A stretch of DNA of 5,063 bases, taken from an uncultured Gammaproteobacteria bacterium (GTDB taxonomy: Bacteria; Pseudomonadota; Gammaproteobacteria; Pseudomonadales; Litorivicinaceae). Made by a program: the position numbers and the translations under genes. Of the stretch, positions 1-5,015 are shown one piece after another. The notes below the pieces were generated by a model that saw only the letters and a program-made list of their open reading frames with translations, was not told the DNA's origin and did no database searches. The DNA lies in contig CAJXXD010000091.1 of NCBI GenBank assembly GCA_913062835.1, positions 1 to 5,063 on the forward strand. Direction: 5' to 3'. The number at the start of each line of letters is the position of its first letter. The stretch's first letter is position 1.

Positions 1-239
1 ACCTGCTGAGGCGTGTAGAACCGTCCGGTCGATTTTGGTTTCCAGACGGGTTTGTCCGAGAAGCAGAACTTACATCGTAAATTACAGCCTACCTCCGTGG
101 CGCTGGTGGTACCGCCGTAGAAGCGCAGCGATCTGCCCAGCTGCACGTATTTACGACGGTTCCCATCGATGACAACGCGCTCCATCGCCTCACCAAGCTC
201 GAGAGGGCAATAGCCCTCATCCTTTGCGATGATGTCCAT
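1..239 (-). CDS. Radical SAM domain protein, N-terminal part (cut by window edge)
   Basis: Reading leftward from an ATG at 239-237 gives 79 open codons with no stop before the edge. Seen: the stretch GCNLRCKFCF at residues 51-60 carries the CxxxCxxC triad (Cys52, Cys56, Cys59) that binds the 4Fe-4S cluster in radical SAM enzymes. It is preceded by GRSLRFYGGTTSATEV and followed by a GRFYTPQQ segment. Family knowledge: radical SAM enzymes reductively cleave S-adenosylmethionine to a 5'-deoxyadenosyl radical. The Arg-Phe-Tyr-Gly-Gly lead-in and the Gly-x-Phe-Tyr-x-Pro element recall a subgroup I associate with archaeal radical SAM proteins, but substrate cannot be inferred. The start lies inside the end of the DUF763 gene (23-nt overlap, different frame) with GAGGTG just upstream, so translational coupling is likely. 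A second ATG at codon 19 (185-183) is an alternative start. The rest of the protein, including any C-terminal domain, is outside the window. Confidence 0.88.
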   Translation of the reverse strand, partial: MDIIAKDEGYCPLELGEAMERVVIDGNRRKYVQLGRSLRFYGGTTSATEVGCNLRCKFCFSDKPVWKPKSTGRFYTPQQ

Positions 240-1455
240 AGAGCACCTCGTTCTGTGTATCCATGATCGCCCGCGTAAGACCTTTGACGACAGTGCCCAT
301 AAACGTCTTACCGTTGCCGTTCTCGGCGTGATGCCACTCGTGGTCAATGAGCTCTTTCAGGAAATCTATCGGTACCCCTTTGTTCTCACCCGCTTTCGCG
401 ACTTCGTGCAAGCGTCTCAGGGCTGCCGACTTATCTTTGTCGCCTAGCTTCGCGTGATCGACGGCGCTCTGGAGCATCCCAATGGTTTCATCCAGCGCGT
501 CGGTATCCACGGGGTGAGGGCGGCCGTCTTTGCCACCCACGGCGAACGCAAACCGTGCGGGATCCTCAAAGCGTGCGGCATCGCCATGGATCACTTCGCT
601 CGCCATGGCCAGAGCTTTTAGCGTTCTAGGGCCGACGCCCTGAAGTTCCACGAGATCCTCGAACTTTTCAATGTCGCGGTTGTACGCAAGGTCCAGTACT
701 GAGGCGAGGCGGTTCATGTTGATATCCTCTTTTCGGACATCATGGCGATTGGGTAGCTCAGCCTCTCGAACCGCTTCGGCGACAATCTTGGGATTTTCGC
801 GTGTTAAATCGACCATGTGCGTGCGCAGCATGTCAGCACGCTGATCTGTCAGATTTAAGACCCGTTGATCTTCGAGGCCCACGATGCCGGTATGGGGAGC
901 ATCACCAAAAGACCGTACTGTGGGCGAATGCCAGTGATAACGCCGCGCACGGCGCGTGTCTTTGTTCATCCCTTGAGAGATGGCCGTCCACTCGCCCTCA
1001 TCGGAGAGGATGAAGTACTGCTGATACAGATTGAATCCATCTTGGATGGCGTTGTTATCAATGCGCTGAGTGAGTCGCGCGGAGCGAGCTAGCTCGGTGC
1101 CGGGTAGGGCGTGTCTTTCCGCTACACGGTAGATCTGTTTCGGTGTATTCCACGCGGTCTTACCCTTACCGCCCAGAATGTAGAGGCCTAGGTCGCTCGC
1201 TTTCGGATTGATGTGCTGTTTGAGTGAGCCCAGCACGGTGGCCGTAACGCCCGATGAGTTCCAGTGCATGCCCATCACGGCACCTAGCGCTTGAAACCAG
1301 TTGGGGTCTGACATCCGAGTTAACACCTCAGACTTCCCATAGTTGTACACGATGGACTCGATAATCGCGTCGCCCATTTTTCCCATACGTTCCGTGAGGA
1401 AGGTTGGCACCTTCCCGAAATGCAGGGGCATGCCCAATGTTCCTGAATTAATCAT
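217..1455 (-). CDS. DUF763 family protein
   Basis: The 412-residue product matches what I know of the DUF763 family (COG1415), found mainly in archaea and scattered bacteria, with no function I can state. Recognisable blocks in order: TLGMPLHFGKVPTFLTERM near the N-terminus, DPNWFQALG (50-58), NSSGVT (66-71), GGKGKT (95-100), DNNAIQDGF (133-141), QGMN (161-164), ARRYHW (170-175), LPNRHDV (234-240), and FAVGGKDGRPHPVD (304-317). LQGVGPRTLKALA (271-283) resembles a helix-hairpin-helix DNA-binding element, which suggests nucleic-acid contact (inference). The tail from about 355 is charged and contains HEWHH (372-376). There is no signal peptide or membrane segment, so it is probably cytoplasmic. 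Length is near full for the family and the frame is intact. AGGAGAT lies 5 nt before the ATG. The gene follows the Ldi-like gene closely and overlaps the radical SAM start, so it is in the same operon. Confidence 0.88.
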   Translation of the reverse strand: MINSGTLGMPLHFGKVPTFLTERMGKMGDAIIESIVYNYGKSEVLTRMSDPNWFQALGAVMGMHWNSSGVTATVLGSLKQHINPKASDLGLYILGGKGKTAWNTPKQIYRVAERHALPGTELARSARLTQRIDNNAIQDGFNLYQQYFILSDEGEWTAISQGMNKDTRRARRYHWHSPTVRSFGDAPHTGIVGLEDQRVLNLTDQRADMLRTHMVDLTRENPKIVAEAVREAELPNRHDVRKEDINMNRLASVLDLAYNRDIEKFEDLVELQGVGPRTLKALAMASEVIHGDAARFEDPARFAFAVGGKDGRPHPVDTDALDETIGMLQSAVDHAKLGDKDKSAALRRLHEVAKAGENKGVPIDFLKELIDHEWHHAENGNGKTFMGTVVKGLTRAIMDTQNEVLYGHHRKG

Positions 1456-1473
1456 GTTGAATCTCCTAGTGAG

Positions 1474-2541
1474 CTAGGCCGCGAGTGCGGTCGATGTGAT
1501 GCGTGGTGAGGTCGTGCTACCGGCGAGGTAGATACCGCTCGCCAGCATGTCAGTGGCTATCCGCGTGAACTTCGATGCCCCCGGTAGGTGACCGAGTGTG
1601 TTGATGAGACTGTGGGCTCGATTGGCTGAGCTAATAAGTGCCTGCTGGGTATGGAAATCGCCGACGATCCCCGCGGCCTTGATGGCGAGCGCGGAGGCCG
1701 CCATACCGATGCCACCGATGATGGCCCCTGAATCGGGTGTCCACTGGCCGTTATAGCTCGGCAGATATTCTCGAAAGCCACTGAACCCCAGCGTTTTCTC
1801 GTACATTGCGCTTTTGAATAGCTGCCACTGCGAAGCAGCTGTCTCGGGTGCGAAGTGACCTAGGTAGTAAATCATGTAGGCGCTCGAACAGCCTCGAGGC
1901 TGCTTTGAATACTTCTTCACTCCCAATGCTTCGGTTTGGTATAGCCCGCTGTCCTGGTGAGTGAATCGCTCATTTATGGTCGTCAGCCACTCATTTGCGG
2001 TGTGATGGTGCAGCGTCGTCTGGTTGTTCTGATCGAAGAGCCAGACCGAATACAGGACGGCCGCCTGATCAGCGCACCATCGCATCTTTACATGTGGCAG
2101 CAGTCGCGCATGGCGAAGCGAGTGCTCACGGGTGAGCGCGATGAGGTGTTCGCTGATGCGTGTGTTGAGTTCGAGGTGGCGATCGTCAATGGTCGCCTGA
2201 TAGCAGCCTAGGATGATGTTGAGATGCTCGAGATAATAGCCGTGTCCACCTAGATGAGTTTTGCTGGTGATGGGGCGTTTCCATGGGCTGACACTTGGGT
2301 GCAAGGCATACTCCACGACTCGAGCCATTTTGGGTGCTAGATCTGTCGGCGTGATACGACCCGTATCAAATAGGTTCCGCAGCCCCTCGGCGATATTCGA
2401 AAGTGCAGCGATATCCTGACCCCAGCCTTTCTTTACGAACTGCTTAATGAACAGGTCATGATTGGTGAAGCCGGTAAAAGCCGGTTGATCGAGAAATGCA
2501 ATGATGCGTTCAAGGCTTTTGTCTGCGTATTGATCACTCAT
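1474..2541 (-). CDS. Linalool dehydratase/isomerase-like alpha/alpha-barrel protein (putative)
   Basis: This 355-residue protein has the look of an alpha/alpha-barrel (toroid) fold: repeated amphipathic helices linked by conserved polar motifs. Seen: HLGGHGYYLEHLN (96-108), MRWCADQA (153-160), DSGLYQTE (197-204), PRGCSSAY (215-222), SGFREYLP (254-261), and DSGAIIGGIGM (270-280) followed by an Ala-rich helix. The His-rich, Trp-Cys-Ala-Asp and Arg-Gly-Cys motifs recall the linalool dehydratase/isomerase-like (Ldi) family, where cysteine, histidine, aspartate and tyrosine residues line the active site. Equivalence of Cys156 and Cys218 to catalytic cysteines is inference. The terpene-converting Ldi enzyme is exported; this protein has no signal peptide and looks cytoplasmic, so a different substrate is likely. 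CAGGAGA lies 8 nt before the ATG. It sits 93 nt after the metallopeptidase gene and 18 nt before DUF763. Alternatives are another alpha/alpha-barrel hydrolase or cyclase-like protein. Family call moderate, gene call strong. Confidence 0.72.
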   Translation of the reverse strand: MSDQYADKSLERIIAFLDQPAFTGFTNHDLFIKQFVKKGWGQDIAALSNIAEGLRNLFDTGRITPTDLAPKMARVVEYALHPSVSPWKRPITSKTHLGGHGYYLEHLNIILGCYQATIDDRHLELNTRISEHLIALTREHSLRHARLLPHVKMRWCADQAAVLYSVWLFDQNNQTTLHHHTANEWLTTINERFTHQDSGLYQTEALGVKKYSKQPRGCSSAYMIYYLGHFAPETAASQWQLFKSAMYEKTLGFSGFREYLPSYNGQWTPDSGAIIGGIGMAASALAIKAAGIVGDFHTQQALISSANRAHSLINTLGHLPGASKFTRIATDMLASGIYLAGSTTSPRITSTALAA

Positions 2542-2634
2542 CGGTTAGTTCTCCTGTTTTCTGGGTCGAGAGAGGCCCTGACCACGAGACGCGGCCACAA
2601 AAAATGCTGGAACGGGGTTAGTTAACGAATCGGG

Positions 2635-3357
2635 TTATCGAAAGAACTTAAGAACACTTTTGAGTTTCTTGTAGAGCCATCGATCAATGGCTGAATACCC
2701 GCGTGCATCGCTTGAGCGCAGGAAATCGATGCTTTTGCCGGTCTGGTAATCCATGCCTCGGGCGTAGCCGAGTGCTATCAGTCGGTTACACATGGCCGTA
2801 TTGGACACATTGGAGAATTGACCCGCCTTGTTCACCTGGCTGGCGAGCACTCGTAAGGCTTTTACCGATATCTTTCCCATGGCCACCTCTGGCAGGGACT
2901 CGATGGCTTTGCGGACGAGATCTGCGGGCATGAGCAGGGCAGAGGCAAACTGGTCCGCCTGACGCTCGACGAGCGGTTTAGCATTCACCTCTCGACACAT
3001 AATCCCCGGATCATCGGTATCGCGATGTGCTAGATAATGCTCGCGGTGCAGTACGTGATGACCGATTTCGTGGGCGATCGTGAAGTTGTACCGGCCCTCG
3101 TGAGCTTCGACGGACGCGTTTACGCGAATCACCTGTTCATCGAAGACGATACCGCCGAGGTAATTAGGATCGGCAAACAGGCCTTCATCGGTGATGTCGA
3201 TCTGATAGCCGAGATGATGCTCTGCAATGCTTTCCACGGGGATAGGCGCACGGACTCGCTTACCCGCGCTGTCCTCGTAAGCCTCGATCAGTTTCTCAGC
3301 CTGGCGTTCAATGTCGCTCAGCGACACCTCTGGAAATTCGATGCTCATCGCACTCAT
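2635..3357 (-). CDS. ImmA/IrrE family zinc metallopeptidase
   Basis: The 240-residue protein carries the gluzincin-type signature HEIGH at 96-100 (His96, Glu97 catalytic, His100) in FTIAHEIGHHVLH. The downstream VERQADQFASALLMP block (130-144) holds the third metal ligand, probably Glu131. Both are hallmarks of the ImmA/IrrE (COG2856) family. The C-terminal half (145-210) is helical and looks winged-helix-like; the tail KKLKSVLKFFR is basic. Known members cleave or inactivate a partner XRE repressor in response to DNA damage or related stress. Here the partner gene lies directly upstream with an ATGA overlap (3354-3357), the standard arrangement. I chose the ATG at 3357 because AAGGGG sits 8 nt before it and it couples to the repressor stop. 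An upstream ATG at 3408 would only add residues MGPTAAAGRGHDQGEKI read out of frame within the repressor gene. No transmembrane segment is seen, so it is cytoplasmic. Confidence 0.93.
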   Translation of the reverse strand: MSAMSIEFPEVSLSDIERQAEKLIEAYEDSAGKRVRAPIPVESIAEHHLGYQIDITDEGLFADPNYLGGIVFDEQVIRVNASVEAHEGRYNFTIAHEIGHHVLHREHYLAHRDTDDPGIMCREVNAKPLVERQADQFASALLMPADLVRKAIESLPEVAMGKISVKALRVLASQVNKAGQFSNVSNTAMCNRLIALGYARGMDYQTGKSIDFLRSSDARGYSAIDRWLYKKLKSVLKFFR

Positions 3358-3710
3358 GATTTTTTCCCCTTGGTCATGTCCTCGACCTGCTGCTGCAGTA
3401 GGGCCCACTGCTCAGGCGTCAGATCTTTTGCGGAGCGCAGAAAGTTCGGGATGGTCATGGGGTTCTGATGAATCACGTTGACCACCTCGGGTGCTACCTG
3501 ATCGGACAGGTACAGCAGTTCGTCAGGGTCGGCATCGAGCGCGTCGGCCAGCTTGAGTACCAATTCTGCGGACGGCGCTGACTTTCCCTTCTCGAGATTC
3601 GAGATGTGCATACCGGTGACGCCGACGGCGCGGCCGAGTTCCCGTATGCCCATCTTCTTTTCTGCACGCAGTGCCGCGAGCTTCTCTGCAAATGTGGTTT
3701 TGTCGTTCAT
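3354..3710 (-). CDS. XRE-family helix-turn-helix repressor
   Basis: From the ATG at 3710 this is a 118-residue protein. Residues 8-65 form a Cro/C1-type helix-turn-helix: FAEKLAALRAEKKMGIRELG, then the recognition region GVTGMHISNLEKGKSAPS (30-47), then LVLKLADALDADPDELLYLS. Residues 66-118 are a short tail with a predicted helix (LTPEQWALLQQQVEDM), possibly for dimerisation or recognition by the protease. It is first in a minus-strand operon, overlaps the ImmA/IrrE gene by ATGA, and most likely represses its own promoter through the inverted repeats just upstream. Start choice: a longer form beginning at 3731 (MDYWRDS...) has no ribosome binding site and lies almost on the predicted transcription start, whereas the 3710 ATG has TGGAGAG 5 nt before it. 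Role as repressor is inferred from family and context. Confidence 0.92.
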   Translation of the reverse strand: MNDKTTFAEKLAALRAEKKMGIRELGRAVGVTGMHISNLEKGKSAPSAELVLKLADALDADPDELLYLSDQVAPEVVNVIHQNPMTIPNFLRSAKDLTPEQWALLQQQVEDMTKGKKS

Positions 3711-3715
3711 GGAGT

Positions 3716-3722
3716 CTCTCCA
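3716..3722 (-). promoter_or_regulatory. Ribosome binding site deciding the repressor start
   Basis: TGGAGAG on the minus strand ends 5 nt before the ATG at 3710. It lies inside the extended reading frame that begins at 3731, so it argues that the shorter 118-residue repressor is the real product. Confidence 0.6.
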
Positions 3723-3736
3723 GTAGTCCATGAATC

Positions 3737-3754
3737 AACTGTAAACTTACAGTT
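3737..3754. promoter_or_regulatory. Palindromic operator O1 (likely XRE binding site)
   Basis: AACTGTAA, two bases, then TTACAGTT: two perfect 8-bp arms in an 18-bp palindrome. It covers the -10 of the minus-strand promoter, so a dimeric helix-turn-helix protein bound here would block transcription. Assignment to the adjacent XRE protein is by position and symmetry. Confidence 0.65.
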
Positions 3755-3767
3755 TGCAAAGTGTCAA
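3738..3767 (-). promoter_or_regulatory. Sigma70-like promoter of the XRE-ImmA operon
   Basis: On the minus strand a perfect -35 hexamer TTGACA (3767-3762) is followed after 18 nt by TACAGT (3743-3738), which matches four of six bases of the -10 consensus. Transcription would begin near 3731, about 20 nt before the repressor ATG at 3710. The -10 lies inside the palindromic operator and the -35 abuts a second copy, fitting a self-repressed promoter. Expected to drive the repressor, the peptidase and probably the three genes beyond. Confidence 0.65.
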
Positions 3768-3782
3768 CAGCTAGTTTACAGT
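3754..3782 (+). promoter_or_regulatory. Candidate mirror promoter facing right
   Basis: On the plus strand TTGCAA (3754-3759) and TACAGT (3777-3782) are 17 nt apart, each matching four of six consensus bases. It arises because the 14-bp sequence ATCAACTGTAAACT at 3734-3747 is repeated inverted at 3773-3786. If active it would give a leader of about 180 nt before the NPY-repeat gene at 3969. It is weaker than the leftward promoter and may simply be a by-product of operator symmetry. Confidence 0.3.
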
Positions 3783-3783
3783 T
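3766..3783. promoter_or_regulatory. Second, imperfect operator O2
   Basis: Same layout as O1: AACAGCTA, GT, TTACAGTT. The right arm is identical to the O1 arm and the left arm matches at five of eight positions. It starts at the upstream edge of the -35. Its centre is 29 bp from that of O1, so two dimers could bind on related faces of the DNA. A weaker half-site would suit graded binding. Confidence 0.5.
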
Positions 3784-3786
3784 GAT

Positions 3787-3955
3787 CCAGGTTCAGACCT
3801 TTCAGCGGCTCAACTCGACGTGTAGCCGCGAGCGACATAGCTGTTCGTACAGTGGTGGCGGCGCCTTACAAAGGGCGTAGTGTTAAGAATAGGCCATGAC
3901 ATTTTGCATGGCATTGAATGTTCGTCGAGCGCAATACAGCGATAGGCGATCCAAC
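3787..3955 (+). other. Intergenic leader upstream of the NPY-repeat gene
   Basis: No gene is supported here. It contains several short potential hairpins: GCGGCT/AGCCGC (3805-3810 with 3824-3829), CGCCTT/AGGGCG around an ACAA loop (3862-3877), and GCCATG/CATGGC around an 8-nt loop (3893-3912). It also holds a near-repeat of CATGACATT and CATGGCATT 12 bp apart (3895 and 3907). No convincing -35/-10 pair for the next gene is visible; TTGAAT at 3914 with TACAGC 15 nt later is a weak candidate. Confidence 0.4.
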
Positions 3956-3968
3956 AGGAGTACGTCTT

Positions 3969-4361
3969 ATGAAGATCTTGAAGTTGAGTGTTTTGGCAGC
4001 GTGTGCCGCTTTAGTCACCCCTAGCGCGTTTGCGGTTTGCCCCTATGACCAGAACTGTCTGAACAATCCCTACGGCGCGGGTAGTCCCTACAAGGCCAAC
4101 GGATTGAAGAATCCTTACAGCCAGTATGGCAGTCCATACAGCAACAAATCCGCCACGAATCCGTACGCCACCGATGCGCCGAAGCTCTATGACAGTAACG
4201 GCAATTATCGCGGGCGGCTAAGCAATAACCCTTATGACGCTGATTCCACCTCGAATCCGTACGGGCGATACGGTAATCCTTATTCTGCTGACAGCATTAA
4301 TAATCCGTATGGCGCAGGGAATCCCTACAGCAACACGCAGATATGGGTAGAAGGGCAGTGA
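3969..4361 (+). CDS. Exported Asn-Pro-Tyr repeat protein, function unknown
   Basis: The 130-residue product starts with a clear Sec signal peptide: MKILKLSVLAACAALVTPSAFA, with cleavage expected after AFA at residue 22. The mature part is built of ten Asn/Ser-Pro-Tyr units (residues 33, 39, 48, 55, 64, 87, 96, 103, 112 and 118), often as NNPYGAG or YGxPYS, interrupted by a non-repeat block LYDSNGNYRGRL (73-84). Cys24 and Cys30 could form a disulfide near the mature N-terminus. Cys24 is not in a good lipobox, so a soluble periplasmic or secreted protein is favoured over a lipoprotein. I recognise this as a family of small hypothetical proteins seen in proteobacteria, without a known function. 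AGGAG lies 8 nt before the ATG. An upstream in-frame ATG at 3918 would bury the signal peptide behind 17 extra residues and lacks a ribosome binding site. Confidence 0.88.
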   Translation: MKILKLSVLAACAALVTPSAFAVCPYDQNCLNNPYGAGSPYKANGLKNPYSQYGSPYSNKSATNPYATDAPKLYDSNGNYRGRLSNNPYDADSTSNPYGRYGNPYSADSINNPYGAGNPYSNTQIWVEGQ

Positions 4362-4390
4362 TGAGAACTCGCCACTCAACCCACTCAGTA

Positions 4391-4425
4391 CGTTGCAGAT
4401 GCTCCACGGCATCTGCAGCGTGGAG
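4391..4425 (+). promoter_or_regulatory. Intergenic hairpin with a competing alternative fold
   Basis: CGTTGCAGATGC (4391-4402) pairs with GCATCTGCAGCG (4409-4420) in a 12-bp stem with one G-U pair and a 6-nt loop. The loop bases plus one neighbour, CTCCACG (4402-4408), are also perfectly complementary to CGTGGAG (4419-4425). Two mutually exclusive stems are therefore possible, 9-14 nt before the ribosome binding site of the 51-residue gene. No T-run follows, so it is not a standard terminator. It could be an RNA-processing or stability element, or a translational control element (inference). Confidence 0.5.
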
Positions 4426-4445
4426 AAACTTTCAGGGAGACGATC

Positions 4446-4601
4446 ATGAACGATAAAGGCATTTTTGGTTGGGTGATACTCGCTATCTTGAGCGTCGCAT
4501 TCCCGCCACTCTTAGTCTTGGGACTGCTTGGTTTGGTGGCGCTTGCGCTTTCAAGTGCGTTTAAACGTGACGGCGTGCCCTCCGACGACGAGTACTATTG
4601 A
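4446..4601 (+). CDS. Small hydrophobic membrane peptide (51 residues)
   Basis: The frame encodes MNDKGIFGWVILAILSVAFP, then a Leu/Val/Ala-rich stretch to about residue 37, then a short polar tail KRDGVPSDDEYY. Residues 8-37 are almost wholly hydrophobic with a Pro-Pro at 20-21, so it forms either one kinked membrane span or a short helical hairpin. AGGGAGA ends 5 nt before the ATG, a strong ribosome binding site that supports it as a real gene despite its size. It lies 84 nt after the NPY-repeat gene and 21 nt before the next membrane protein gene, so it is probably co-transcribed with at least the latter. The acidic C-terminal tail is unusual. I do not recognise a family. The single-span, Lys-poor composition does not make a toxin call possible. 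Confidence 0.7.
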   Translation: MNDKGIFGWVILAILSVAFPPLLVLGLLGLVALALSSAFKRDGVPSDDEYY

Positions 4602-4622
4602 AGGACCCATTCAGGTGAGCAC

Positions 4623-5015
4623 ATGACCGTTCGTGACGTAATCGAATTCTTTGAGTCCGTTTGGCAAACGGTGTTTACGTGGATCCGTGATTTCACTACG
4701 GAATTCATTGATGTTTTATTTTGGCGCGTGTCCTGGATGGATAGCTCCGTTGTTGTCGTGATTTCGGTGCTCGTCGCTTACTGTCTTTTTGTTTTCTGGC
4801 TCCTTGAGCGCCCTTTTATCCGGCGGTTGTTTGATAAAGCTTTTCGGGAAGAAGAGCGTCAGCGAGTCGACAACGAGAGGCGGCGTCAAGAAAAGCTAGG
4901 ACGCAGGCTTGCGAGAAAAGATGCCGACCGACGAGTCGATGAAGCCGAGAAGCGCGGGCGGAATGCTGAACTTTGGCAAAGCAGCGGTAAGTCGGGTGGT
5001 GAGCACCCTAGATAA
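4623..5015 (+). CDS. Small membrane protein with charged cytoplasmic tail, function unknown
   Basis: This 130-residue protein has an amphipathic, Trp/Phe-rich N-terminal segment (residues 1-38), a strong transmembrane helix at about 42-61 (VVVVISVLVAYCLFVFWLL), and a highly charged tail from 67 onward. The tail (EEERQRVDNERRRQEKLGRR and on to about 115) is rich in Arg, Glu and Lys and is probably a long helix or coiled coil. The positively charged residues right after the span (ERPFIRRLFDK) predict the tail on the cytoplasmic side. It starts with AGGTGA 4 nt before the ATG, a modest site, 21 nt after the preceding small membrane gene. No family is recognised. A scaffold or anchor role is only a guess from the architecture. 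Confidence 0.75.
   Translation: MTVRDVIEFFESVWQTVFTWIRDFTTEFIDVLFWRVSWMDSSVVVVISVLVAYCLFVFWLLERPFIRRLFDKAFREEERQRVDNERRRQEKLGRRLARKDADRRVDEAEKRGRNAELWQSSGKSGGEHPR

Noticed and set aside
229..1092. Plus-strand frames of 70-75 codons at 229-447, 801-1013 and 865-1092
   Set aside because: All lie opposite the conserved DUF763 gene, have no family resemblance and no supporting RBS; they are antisense shadows.
2542..2634. Separate promoter or terminator between the metallopeptidase and Ldi-like genes
   Set aside because: The 93-nt gap has an RBS at its end and an 8-bp repeat GGTTAGTT at 2543 and 2616, but no convincing -35/-10 pair or stem with a T-run on the minus strand.
2635..3408. Longer 257-residue version of the metallopeptidase starting at 3408
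   Set aside because: The extra N-terminal residues lie within the repressor gene in another frame, look like random sequence, and lack a good RBS, while the ATG at 3357 has AAGGGG at 8 nt and an ATGA overlap with the repressor stop.
1957..3468. Plus-strand frames at 1957-2211, 2703-2933 and 3037-3468
   Set aside because: They lie opposite the Ldi-like, metallopeptidase and repressor genes, whose protein motifs are clear; the plus-strand products show no recognisable domain.
2635..3710. XRE plus ImmA/IrrE pair as a toxin-antitoxin system or prophage switch
   Set aside because: The peptidase has the regulatory-protease signature rather than a toxin domain, and no integrase, phage structural gene or attachment repeat is visible. 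Membership in an integrated element cannot be excluded from this window alone.
3918..3968. Upstream start of the NPY-repeat protein
   Set aside because: It adds 17 polar residues ahead of a classical signal peptide and has no RBS; the ATG at 3969 has AGGAG at 8 nt.
4391..4420. Hairpin as an intrinsic terminator of the NPY-repeat gene
   Set aside because: The stem is strong but no run of T follows it, so standard rho-independent termination is not supported.
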